A stretch of 64,000 nucleotides of DNA from assembly GCA_934454405.1 (NCBI GenBank), contig CAKSFN010000004.1, positions 62,001-126,000 on the forward strand, written 5' to 3'. A program made the position numbers and the translations under genes. Under the pieces are notes generated by a model. That model searched no databases. It saw only the letters and a list, made by a program, of their open reading frames with translations, and had not been told where the DNA came from. Of the stretch, positions 43,328-50,765 are shown piece after piece. The DNA comes from an uncultured Eubacteriales bacterium (GTDB lineage Bacteria; Bacillota; Clostridia; Oscillospirales; UBA644). Every line of letters starts with the position of its first letter. Within the stretch, counting starts at the first letter, position 1.

Positions 43328-43621
43328 ATGAAACTTAAAATCAAGGAAACGGCTTGGGGAATCAACCGAGTGGCGGGAGGCTACCGTGAAAGAGTTACCG
43401 CCAATTTATGTTTTCCCTGTGAAGTCGGAGAGATCCCCGAGTTCGGAAAAGGCAGGCGGCATTTTTCCATCGACGAGGTAAGCGAAACATCCGTCAGCCT
43501 TTCGGTACACTGCGCCGATCCGAAATATAACAAAACATGGACAATCAACAAGGGTGAAGAAATAACCTATCGACCGCGCTCTTTTGACGGCGGGTATTTC
43601 TATGAATTTAAACTGATTTAG
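43328..43621 (+). CDS. small beta-rich protein, unknown
   Basis: 97 residues, beta-strand pattern (KLKIKETA, RVTANLCFPCEV, HFSIDEV, SVSLSVHC, TWTINKGEEITY, YEFKLI). Follows the Sel1 gene behind AAGGAGA and is followed by a DUF1963 gene, the same order as 33753-34740. No family recognised; possibly a distant partner of the 33753 product. Confidence 0.5.
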   Translation: MKLKIKETAWGINRVAGGYRERVTANLCFPCEVGEIPEFGKGRRHFSIDEVSETSVSLSVHCADPKYNKTWTINKGEEITYRPRSFDGGYFYEFKLI

Positions 43622-43632
43622 GAGGTACGGCT

Positions 43633-44178
43633 ATGAATGCGATCGGAATCAAAATAAAAAAAGCGGATGGAAATCACGACCCCGGTGCCAGTAAATTTTT
43701 CGGTGCGCCGGTACTTCCCGACGGGTGGGCGGAAATGTTTTCCGAGGACATTATCTTCTTCGGGCAGATACGGCTTTCGGATATCGCAGAGCTTGACACG
43801 GAAAACAAGCTGCCGCATACGGGCTATCTTTATCTTTTCCTCGATGTTGAGATGTATCCCTATCAGGCGATGGCGTATTATTATGACGGCGAGCCGAATG
43901 TCGTTGTGGATGATTTCAACGAAGCGGAAGTGCAGTTTGCTCATTTGAATGAGGATTGGCTCATGAGCTTTGAGCCTGCCGATGAAGATTTTGACGGAAC
44001 CCGCTTGTTCGGTGTTCCGTCCTCCGGCTATGAAACAGACGAGGATCTGCTGCTGCAATTCGATCCGCTGGCAGAAAGCACTGGCTTTCTCGACAATATC
44101 GACGGCTACGCCTATTTCTTCTTCGGCGAGGGCAAGGATCGCATTAACGGTATCCGCTTCGACATTGACCGTTCATAA
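43633..44178 (+). CDS. second DUF1963-like protein
   Basis: 181 residues. DPGASKFFGAPVLPDGWAEM, then IIFFGQIRLSDIAELDTENK and YLYLFLDVEMYPYQ match the DUF1963/YwqG pattern and parallel the protein at 34147 (SSKLFGNPDV, CQIDC, ILYFFYDLD), though the two are clearly diverged. GGAGGT precedes ATG. Immediately upstream of the kinase gene. Confidence 0.65.
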   Translation: MNAIGIKIKKADGNHDPGASKFFGAPVLPDGWAEMFSEDIIFFGQIRLSDIAELDTENKLPHTGYLYLFLDVEMYPYQAMAYYYDGEPNVVVDDFNEAEVQFAHLNEDWLMSFEPADEDFDGTRLFGVPSSGYETDEDLLLQFDPLAESTGFLDNIDGYAYFFFGEGKDRINGIRFDIDRS

Positions 44179-44192
44179 AAGGGAGTTTATAT

Positions 44193-45488
44193 ATGGAACG
44201 GTATTTTGCAAAAGGCAGCAGGATCCCGCTGAAAAACGGGCAGTCGGCAGAGGTGATTGCAAAACTCGGCGAGGGCGGGCAAGGCACGGTATACCGTGTG
44301 CGTATCGGCGGAAAAGAATATGCGCTGAAATGGTATCATAAAGGCACCTTGCAGAATCCCCGCCGCTTTTATCAGAATCTTGAAAACAATATTCGGCAGG
44401 GTGCGCCCTCACCCGCCTTTCTGTGGCCGGAATTTCTGACAAAGGAAAGGGACGGCAGCTTTGGCTATGTCATGAAGCTGCGCCCGTCAAATTACAGGGA
44501 GTTTTCGGATTTCCTGCTGGCAAAGGTGCATTTTTCCTCTCTGTCGGCGGCGGCAGGTGCGGCGCTGAATATCACCAACGGCTTTCGGGAGCTGCACCGG
44601 AAAGGCTTTTCCTATCAGGATCTGAACGACGGAAACTTCTTTCTTGATCCGACGACCGGCGAGGCGCTCATCTGCGACAACGACAATGTGGCGCCCTACG
44701 GAGAGAGCCTCGGCATTGCCGGGAAAGCACGGTATATGGCGCCGGAGGTGGTGCGGAATATCAAGCGTCCGGATATCATGAGCGACCGGTTTTCTCTGGC
44801 GGTTGTGCTGTTCCGCCTTTTGTTTCTCGATCACCCGCTGGAGGGGAAGCGTGTGGTGGAGCACCCCTGCCTGACCGAGGAATTGGAGCTGAAATTTTAC
44901 GGCAAAGCACCGATTTTTATATATGATAAAACGGACGATTCAAACCGCCCGGTGCACGGTATACACGCAAATGCCCTGCGCTTTTGGCCGGTGTATCCGA
45001 AATTCATTCGTGAGCAGTTCCTAAAAGCATTTTCCAAGGACGCCATGAGCGGAAAGGCGCTCCGCCCCACCGATAACGATTGGCAGATCGTCTTTACGCA
45101 GCTTCGTGACTGCATTGTCAAATGTCCCTGCGGCGGAGAAACATTTCTCGATTTTGAGGGCGACAGCCTGTGCATAAATTGCGGCCTTAAAATTCCGAAA
45201 CCGCCTGTGTTATCGTCGCAGAATCGCTATAAGGTTGCCCTGTTCCCCGGAATAAAGCTCTACCGCTGTCACACCGACCGGGACAGCGATGATTTTAAGA
45301 AAATTGTCGGCGAGGTTATACGCAATCCTAAAAATCCTGCCATATGGGGGCTTCGCAATCTCAGCGATGAGGCTTGGCAGGCCGAAACCAAGGACGGCAA
45401 TGTAAAAACAATCGGCAAAAACGAGGTACTGGTCGTAACAAAAGCAAAACAGATTCATTTCCCGAACTGTATCGGGACCATCGAATAA
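44193..45488 (+). CDS. Ser/Thr protein kinase with C-terminal zinc ribbon
   Basis: 431 residues. Glycine loop GEGGQG (26-31), Lys46 in YALKWY, catalytic loop YQDLNDGNFF (about 141-150, Asp143, Asn148; YQD in place of HRD), metal-binding DND near 161-163 in place of DFG, and MAPEVV. The kinase domain ends near 300; CPCGGE and CINCG (about 310-335) form a zinc ribbon, then a beta-rich end that could be FHA-like. With the adjacent vWA and PP2C genes it makes the triad known from tellurite-resistance-linked TerY-P systems, expected to control phosphorylation of partner proteins. Confidence 0.85.
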   Translation: MERYFAKGSRIPLKNGQSAEVIAKLGEGGQGTVYRVRIGGKEYALKWYHKGTLQNPRRFYQNLENNIRQGAPSPAFLWPEFLTKERDGSFGYVMKLRPSNYREFSDFLLAKVHFSSLSAAAGAALNITNGFRELHRKGFSYQDLNDGNFFLDPTTGEALICDNDNVAPYGESLGIAGKARYMAPEVVRNIKRPDIMSDRFSLAVVLFRLLFLDHPLEGKRVVEHPCLTEELELKFYGKAPIFIYDKTDDSNRPVHGIHANALRFWPVYPKFIREQFLKAFSKDAMSGKALRPTDNDWQIVFTQLRDCIVKCPCGGETFLDFEGDSLCINCGLKIPKPPVLSSQNRYKVALFPGIKLYRCHTDRDSDDFKKIVGEVIRNPKNPAIWGLRNLSDEAWQAETKDGNVKTIGKNEVLVVTKAKQIHFPNCIGTIE

Positions 45489-45502
45489 GGAGGCTTTTAA
45501 AA

Positions 45503-46234
45503 ATGGCAAATATATATGAAGGCGCAGTGGAGGTTTCCCGCAGAACCATGACCCTTTTCTTTATGGTTGATGCATCCGGCAGTATGGACGGAGCGAAAAT
45601 GGGGACACTTAACTCTGCAATTGAAGAAGTCATTCCCGAAATCCGCAAAATATCCGCCGAAAATGCCGACGCAGCCATAAAAATCGCTGTGCTGGAATTT
45701 TCAAGCGGCACAAGATGGATAACCCCCGCTCCGATGGACGCGGAGGACTTCACATGGAGCTTTCTCACTGCCGACGGACTGACCGATTTCGGCGCGGCCT
45801 GCAAACAGCTTAACGAAAAGCTGTCCCGCAAGGCATTTATGAGTGATGTAGCAGGCTCCTTTGCCCCTGCAATATTTCTGCTTTCTGACGGAGAACCGAC
45901 CGACGAATATGCTTCCGAGCTGTCAAAGCTGAAGGAAAACAACTGGTTCAAAAAGGCCATTAAGGTTGCGGTGGCCATCGGCGAGGACGCCAATAAAGCC
46001 GTACTTGCCGAATTTACAGGCAACAAGGAAGCGGTGCTTACGGTGCATACGCCCGAGGCTCTCACAAAAATGATACGCTTTGTTTCGGTTACGGCGTCAC
46101 AGATCGGATCGAAGTCCAGCGGAGTCGGTAAAGGCGGCGTGGACGAAGCCGCAAACAAGCAGGACGAAATGATCGACAAAATAAACGAGGTCAAGGCCGC
46201 CGAGCCGGATGACGACGGTGATCTGGAATGGTAA
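45503..46234 (+). CDS. von Willebrand A (TerY-like) protein
   Basis: 243 residues from ATG 45503 behind AAGGAGG; longer readings start inside the kinase gene. MIDAS metal site: D23-A-S-G-S (DASGSM), Thr in LTDFG (about 94) and Asp in LLSDGEPTD (about 130). The last 40 residues are a Lys/Asp/Glu-rich tail. TerY-type vWA proteins bind partners through the metal site and usually occur beside a PP2C phosphatase and kinase, as here. The next start overlaps its end by 7 nt. Confidence 0.85.
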   Translation: MANIYEGAVEVSRRTMTLFFMVDASGSMDGAKMGTLNSAIEEVIPEIRKISAENADAAIKIAVLEFSSGTRWITPAPMDAEDFTWSFLTADGLTDFGAACKQLNEKLSRKAFMSDVAGSFAPAIFLLSDGEPTDEYASELSKLKENNWFKKAIKVAVAIGEDANKAVLAEFTGNKEAVLTVHTPEALTKMIRFVSVTASQIGSKSSGVGKGGVDEAANKQDEMIDKINEVKAAEPDDDGDLEW

Positions 46235-47127
46235 CCGATTATCGGGCGTTTGGTATGACGGTGATCGGCGCTTCCCACATAAAAAGCGGCATGGTTTGTC
46301 AGGATTTTTCCTTAAGCTGCGAATTGCCCGACCGCAGAATTTCCGTCGTATGTGACGGTCACGGAGGAGCCGATTATTTCCGCTCGGACAGGGGCAGCCG
46401 CTTTGCCGCGGAAGCCTTTACCGAATGTATGAAGGATCCCGATGTCATAAGTGTCCTTTCGGCGGCCGCCACCCAAAAACAGCAGTCCGGTCGCATAGAA
46501 CAGCTCATAAAAAGCATTATTGCCCGCTGGAACGAGCTTGTGGAACGGGACATAAAGGAACATTCCTTCGGCGAGGATGAACTAAGCGGCGTATCGGGAA
46601 AGGCGCGAAAAAGATACGAAACAGGACAGCGCCTGCAATCGGCATACGGCACGACCCTTATCGGCGTTATACTTACCGAGAATTTCTGGCTCGGTTTGCA
46701 GATCGGCGACGGAAAATGCGTTGCCGTATCAAAAGACGGCGAATTTACACAGCCCATTCCGTGGGATGAGCAGTGCTTTTTGAATGTCACCACATCGATA
46801 TGCGATGAAAATGCCGCCAAGGAGTTCCGCTTTTGTTTTGAACGCACTCTTCCCGCCGCCGTATTCATCGGCAGCGACGGAATCGACGACTGCTTTGCCG
46901 GAGATGAGAGGCTGTATGATTTTTACCGCCTGACCCTCAGGTCTTTTGCCCAAACAAACGATCAAACCGCCGTCTCGCAATTAAAAGATTATTTGCCGAC
47001 CCTTTCGGAAAAAGGCAGCGGAGATGATATGTCGGTTGGGATTATTGTCAATACGGATTTTGCACGTCAAAAGCCGGCGGCTTTTGAAAAATCGCAAAAG
47101 GCTTCCCAAAACGAGGTGACACCATGA
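46228..47127 (+). CDS. PP2C-family protein phosphatase
   Basis: 299 residues. PP2C metal-site motifs: VVCDGHGG (Asp43-Gly44), GTTLIGVIL, QIGDGKCVAV, FIGSDGIDDCF and SGDDMSVGIIV near the C-terminus. It should reverse Ser/Thr phosphorylation by the kinase encoded two genes upstream. GTAACC overlap with the vWA gene indicates coupling. The last 30 residues are a basic/Gln-rich tail. Confidence 0.88.
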   Translation: MVTDYRAFGMTVIGASHIKSGMVCQDFSLSCELPDRRISVVCDGHGGADYFRSDRGSRFAAEAFTECMKDPDVISVLSAAATQKQQSGRIEQLIKSIIARWNELVERDIKEHSFGEDELSGVSGKARKRYETGQRLQSAYGTTLIGVILTENFWLGLQIGDGKCVAVSKDGEFTQPIPWDEQCFLNVTTSICDENAAKEFRFCFERTLPAAVFIGSDGIDDCFAGDERLYDFYRLTLRSFAQTNDQTAVSQLKDYLPTLSEKGSGDDMSVGIIVNTDFARQKPAAFEKSQKASQNEVTP

Positions 47128-48077
47128 AGGATAACGGCTCCAGGTTTTATTATTCCCGTCTGACAGACGGTGAGAAAAATCTATATGATCGGATATGCGA
47201 GGCGCTTCTTCGCTTTGAACCTGCCCTGTCCATCCACGCCGGTATGGGCAAGGCCTTTACGGTAGATACCAAAAAGATCATGACCGCTGTACTGTTTGAC
47301 AATCCGGTTTTTTTCTATCTTAATCGACATCGGGTAGTCACCAAGCAGACGCCGATGTATATTCAACTCATCTTTCAGTATGATTACGCAAAAGAAGAAG
47401 CCGAGCAGCTATGGGCAGAGGTAGAAAGGAAAGTAGATCTGTTTATAAAGAACAGTATAAAGCCGGATATGAGTCCCCTCGCAAAGCAGCTTAAGGTGCA
47501 TAATTTTCTGTACACCATTCACACGGCCGAGGAGCCGTTTGACAGCGACTGCTTTTCGGTAGTCGGTGCATTGCTCCGCGATCGGTGCGTCTGCGAAGGA
47601 TTCGCCAAGGCATATAAACTGCTGTGCGACAGACTTGGAATCGCCTCAATTGTGGTTGTAGGAGAGGCTTTACACGAAAACGGGCGGCGGGAGCCTCATT
47701 CCTGGAATATCACCCGTATAAAAGGTGTAACCGCCCATACCGATGCAGCCTGGGACTCCCGTTTCGGCGGAGCGGCTTATGATTATTTTAATCTGTGCGA
47801 TGCCGACATTGCCGCCGATCACTGCTTTGATACCGAGCTTTATCCGAAATGCGATCCCAATAAAATCAACTATTTCTATAAAAACCGACTGATTGCGCGG
47901 GACGAGGACGAACTGCGAAAAATAATAGCCGACCGAGCGGACGAGCCTTACTACTCGGTCAAGCTGCTGTTTCCGTTTTCAAAAGAGCGCCTTGACGAAT
48001 TTTCCTTTGGTATAGGTGTGCTTCGCTATAACGCCGCCCAAAATATCATCGGATTTATCAAGGCTATGACAGAATAG
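47124..48077 (+). CDS. transglutaminase-fold cysteine protein
   Basis: 317 residues. A transglutaminase-like core with Cys157 in CVCEGFAKAYKLLCDRLGI, His192 in PHSWNITRI and Asp207 in DAAWDSR, the usual catalytic triad order. The N-terminal 140 residues are helical and unassigned. Such domains hydrolyse or crosslink proteins. Starts inside the PP2C gene behind CGAGGTGA (ATGA-type coupling). In this position it may be an effector processed or activated by the phospho-relay (inference). Confidence 0.75.
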   Translation: MKDNGSRFYYSRLTDGEKNLYDRICEALLRFEPALSIHAGMGKAFTVDTKKIMTAVLFDNPVFFYLNRHRVVTKQTPMYIQLIFQYDYAKEEAEQLWAEVERKVDLFIKNSIKPDMSPLAKQLKVHNFLYTIHTAEEPFDSDCFSVVGALLRDRCVCEGFAKAYKLLCDRLGIASIVVVGEALHENGRREPHSWNITRIKGVTAHTDAAWDSRFGGAAYDYFNLCDADIAADHCFDTELYPKCDPNKINYFYKNRLIARDEDELRKIIADRADEPYYSVKLLFPFSKERLDEFSFGIGVLRYNAAQNIIGFIKAMTE

Positions 48078-48099
48078 ACCTATAAACGGGAGGTATACT

Positions 48100-48756
48100 A
48101 TGCCCATTTCCCAAGAGGAATTAAACAGAATCGTAAAGCTTCACGGCATTATTGAAGGCCATAAGGAGCACAGCCACGCAGCGCCCACCTATAAAGACAG
48201 TCCTTATCTTGCCGAAATGGCGCAAATTGCGCTTGCTCCCCGTGATCACGATATAGAAACGCTGGAAGAGATCATTCCGACGCTTTGGTATCTTACCGAA
48301 TGTTATGACAAAATGTGCCGTGCGGGAATGTCGGTGAAATTTTACACACCGCAGCTTCAAGCTCATACAGAGCTTATGAAACTCAGAGAATATGACAGTG
48401 AGGACATGGAAGGGTTTGAAAACTGTTTTTATCTGGCGGTCAAAGCAAGAAATTATTATGAACCTGACGATTGCCCTGACCTTGTCGCAATCGTGTCCGG
48501 CAGTCTGCCGGATGAAAGAATCCGTGAATTGCTTCTCTCGGCGCAGGAAAACCGACGGGGATTCATCAAAAACGATCCTGTTGAGAAAACGGAGAAATAC
48601 CTTGCGGTGATTGACAAGGTGGAGGAAAAGATAGAAAAAACCAAACAGATGGATTTCTGTCTGGAATACTGGAGTTTAAAAGCTCGGTTCTTGTTTGAAT
48701 ACGGCATCCTCTGGCGCTCCCCGACCCAGCTCAACCCCGGTGTAATGTTTGATTAA
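48100..48756 (+). CDS. helical protein, unknown, last gene of the island
   Basis: 218 residues, mostly helical, with His-rich start (GIIEGHKEHSHAAPTYKD) and a C-terminal segment EYWSLKARFLFEYGILWRSP. ATG behind GGGAGGT. A strong terminator follows. No family recognised. Confidence 0.55.
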   Translation: MPISQEELNRIVKLHGIIEGHKEHSHAAPTYKDSPYLAEMAQIALAPRDHDIETLEEIIPTLWYLTECYDKMCRAGMSVKFYTPQLQAHTELMKLREYDSEDMEGFENCFYLAVKARNYYEPDDCPDLVAIVSGSLPDERIRELLLSAQENRRGFIKNDPVEKTEKYLAVIDKVEEKIEKTKQMDFCLEYWSLKARFLFEYGILWRSPTQLNPGVMFD

Positions 48757-48773
48757 GTCAATAAGCGTTTTTG

Positions 48774-48802
48774 GCGTCGGTCACCTTGACCGGCGCTTTT
48801 TT
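48774..48802 (+). terminator. rho-independent terminator of the kinase/PP2C unit
   Basis: GCGTCGGTC (48774-48782) pairs with GACCGGCGC (48788-48796, one G-T pair), then six T. It directly abuts the third operator palindrome. Confidence 0.85.
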
Positions 48803-48846
48803 GTCGCCGTAGCGGTGACCAAATTCATTCTCAAAAACTTTATAAT
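48803..48846 (+). promoter_or_regulatory. palindromic operator-promoter, copy 3 (degenerate)
   Basis: GTCGCCGT-A-GCGGTGAC (48803-48819) runs into ACCAAA (48818-48823), 17 bp from TATAAT (48841-48846). The 48757-49148 interval has no convincing gene (the longest start, at 48868, gives 17 residues), so the downstream target may be the sigma-like gene at 49149 or a lost gene. Confidence 0.5.
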
Positions 48847-48956
48847 AATAATCGTAAAAGAGGATATGCTTAGGACGGTAGCAAATCCGCCGGATAATTA
48901 TTTCAATTCGGCAGGATAAGTGCGCCTGAATTTCCGTAAAAGCCTGTTTTTACATC

Positions 48957-48995
48957 AAATCCGTCTATTTTGACTTGTTCAAAATGGGCGGATTT
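48957..48995 (+). terminator. hairpin in the gap before the sigma-like gene
   Basis: A 15-bp stem (48957-48971 with 48981-48995, including G-T pairs) with a 9-nt loop, followed by TTATTTG. It may stop transcription from the promoter at 48803. The rest of the 48757-49148 gap holds only the terminator, promoter and hairpins listed. Confidence 0.5.
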
Positions 48996-49091
48996 TATTT
49001 GTTGGAGGAAGTCTTATGTTTATGAGGTGTCGCTAATACTGTCCTAAAGTATAACTGTAAAAACATTTTTGTTTCTGTCGGCTGCCGCAGC

Positions 49092-49140
49092 CCTCCGTAT
49101 CAATCGTTTTTGACCTAACAAAAAACGATTGAACGGAGGT
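49092..49140 (+). promoter_or_regulatory. hairpin able to mask the ribosome binding site of the sigma-like gene
   Basis: An 11-bp perfect stem (49101-49111 with 49121-49131) is continued, after a small internal loop, by CCTCCG (49092-49097) pairing with CGGAGG (49134-49139). CGGAGGT is the ribosome binding site of the TTG start at 49149, so the folded leader would hide it. Confidence 0.6.
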
Positions 49141-49148
49141 ACATAACC

Positions 49149-49658
49149 TTGAACAAACAACCCAAAGCGGTTTATATCATAGAAAACGGCGGGTACACGG
49201 AACTGACCTATGAGGAATTCCTTCGCCGTGAGCAAATCTGCCCGTTATATGCGGACAAGCTGTTCCTGCCTTTGTACGGCAGTCTGATGGAGGTATCCAA
49301 AGAGGATTATGAGGAATATTACCGTCAGCGGAATCGTCAAATCTATATTGACAGACGCGCATCAAGAAACGGCGATGTTTCCTACAACGCTCTGAGCACC
49401 GATGAATTTAACGGCGAGGATATTCTCATAGCAGAGCAGCCGGATGTATGCGACACCGTAGTGGAAAGCATTATGACGGACAAGCTCAGGAAAGCCATCC
49501 TCAAGCTGACTGATGAGGAACAGCTTCTCATCTACCGCCACTATTACGCCGATATTCCCGGCACTGAGCTTGCGGAAATCTACGGCGTATCTCAGCAGGC
49601 AATCAGCAAGCGGATCGCCAAAATCAGAGTAAAGCTCAAAAATCTTTTAGAAAAATAA
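49149..49658 (+). CDS. sigma-70 region-4-like protein
   Basis: 169 residues, TTG start 49149 behind GGAGGT. The C-terminal 57 residues (AILKLTDEEQLLIYRHYYAD, then ELAEIYGVSQQAISKRIAKI) are a sigma region 4 helix-turn-helix, but the N-terminal 110 residues show no region 2, so it may bind DNA or polymerase without being a complete sigma factor. Proteins of this type are common beside element recombinase genes and may control excision. A strong terminator follows. Confidence 0.65.
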   Translation: MNKQPKAVYIIENGGYTELTYEEFLRREQICPLYADKLFLPLYGSLMEVSKEDYEEYYRQRNRQIYIDRRASRNGDVSYNALSTDEFNGEDILIAEQPDVCDTVVESIMTDKLRKAILKLTDEEQLLIYRHYYADIPGTELAEIYGVSQQAISKRIAKIRVKLKNLLEK

Positions 49659-49673
49659 AAATTTCGGTTGTAG

Positions 49674-49712
49674 GCCCCCTCACTTTTTACCATGAAAAGT
49701 GAGGGGGCTTTC
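49674..49712 (+). terminator. rho-independent terminator
   Basis: GCCCCCTCACTTTT (49674-49687) and its perfect complement (49695-49708) with a 7-nt loop, then TTTCT. The symmetric A/T flanks could also work on the - strand. Confidence 0.85.
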
Positions 49713-50132
49713 TCAATAGCCTCCGCCCGTTCTTTGAAAACCGAATAGCACAGCGCATTCTTTACCTTCCTTCTGCCGTCGGCGAGAGCCGATGAGCCAC
49801 ACGACCTTTTGAGTCGGACGGTGCGGCGCATCCGCACCGAAGGCCATAAAAAGCAGAAGCAATAATGATACTTGCGTCCAGTCACAGGCCGAGCGTTGAA
49901 GCGGTACGAACAAAGAGCCGTAAGCCGTCGCAGCCAATGAGGGCGCCTCGCAGAGATCCTGGGAGTGGTGGGATTCCAATGAGGTCAAATGCATGACCGG
50001 AGGATGCGTTCCCTTGTCCGGGGTGTCGTGGACAAATACGGACAGAAAAAAGAACGATTGATACAAAGACAATACAAGGCGGTCATTTGCCCAAAAGCAC
50101 ACGGCCGCCTTTTACTTAATACGGAGGCTAAT
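49713..50132 (+). ncRNA. candidate structured non-coding RNA upstream of mazF
   Basis: 420 nt with no convincing gene. Stems: TCGGC/GCCGA (49779-49783, 49788-49792), CGGTGCGG/CCGCACCG (49819-49826, 49832-49839), GGTCA/TGACC (49983-49987, 49994-49998), TTGTCC/GGACAA (50014-50019, 50030-50035), and AAGGCGG/CCGCCTT near 50079-50112 followed by TTTT, which resembles a terminator or attenuator just before the mazF ribosome binding site. Its G/C-rich, purine-loop style looks like a conserved RNA. I cannot name a family; it may be a leader or trans-acting RNA. Confidence 0.45.
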
Positions 50133-50498
50133 ATGAAAGAGATCAAACGAGGTGAAATCTATGCCGTTGACTTCGGTACAGGCTTCGGCAGTGAGCAAGG
50201 CGGAACGCGCCCGTCCTTGATTTTACAGAATGATATCGGCAACAAGCACAGCCCCACCACCATCGTGGCGGCGATCACAGGCAGAAAAACAAAGGCAGCT
50301 CTGCCCACCCATGTGAAAATCATGGCGAAAGGGCTTAAAACCGAATCCACCGTCCTGCTTGAACAAATCAGAACGATAGACAAAGCGAGGCTCGGCGAAT
50401 ACATCGGCAGGCTCGACGGCAAAACCCTCGCCGCCGTTGACCGTGCCATTGTAGTGAGTCTCGGCATCAAATATTTGGAGGAACTACTCAATGGATAA
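50133..50498 (+). CDS. mazF: MazF/PemK-family endoribonuclease toxin
   Basis: 121 residues from ATG 50133 behind CGGAGG; longer readings start in the structured region. RRGEI-type opening (EIKRGEIYAVDFGTGFGSEQ), GGTRPSLILQNDIGN, an AAITGR strand, and LLEQIRTIDKARLGEYIGRL are the MazF fold and active-site segments (Arg in GTRP, Thr/Ser in the next strands). It would cleave mRNA. No antitoxin gene lies upstream; the only close partner is the overlapping 51-residue gene downstream, or the RNA upstream. Confidence 0.8.
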   Translation: MKEIKRGEIYAVDFGTGFGSEQGGTRPSLILQNDIGNKHSPTTIVAAITGRKTKAALPTHVKIMAKGLKTESTVLLEQIRTIDKARLGEYIGRLDGKTLAAVDRAIVVSLGIKYLEELLNG

Positions 50499-50646
50499 AA
50501 GAACCGACATCAACAATACATCATTCGCTTACAGTGTAAACCTATTAAAAATGCTCCTCGCCATGCAACTCATCACCGTGGATGAATACGAAAGAATCGC
50601 TCAGATTAGTGCCGAACATTACGGTGCTGATCTTATTTATGTCTGA
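50491..50646 (+). CDS. 51-residue SHOCT-like protein
   Basis: ATG 50491 overlaps the mazF end by 8 nt behind TTGGAGG. MDKRTDINNTSFAYSVNLLK, then MLLAMQLITVDEYERIAQISAEHYG recalls the SHOCT helix pair (an LLxxGxITxxEYE-type pattern). Common upstream of serine recombinases in these elements. It may be an oligomerisation partner or an unusual antitoxin for MazF (inference). Confidence 0.55.
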   Translation: MDKRTDINNTSFAYSVNLLKMLLAMQLITVDEYERIAQISAEHYGADLIYV

Positions 50647-50765
50647 AATCTTAATTCTCAAGTTTTTGCGAAAAACCGCTGGAAGTATTCGAACTATTGT
50701 GGTATGGTGTGTCGTGCCAAAAGGCGAATAACAGCAAGGCGACCCCTTGCGGAAAGGAGAAAGAC

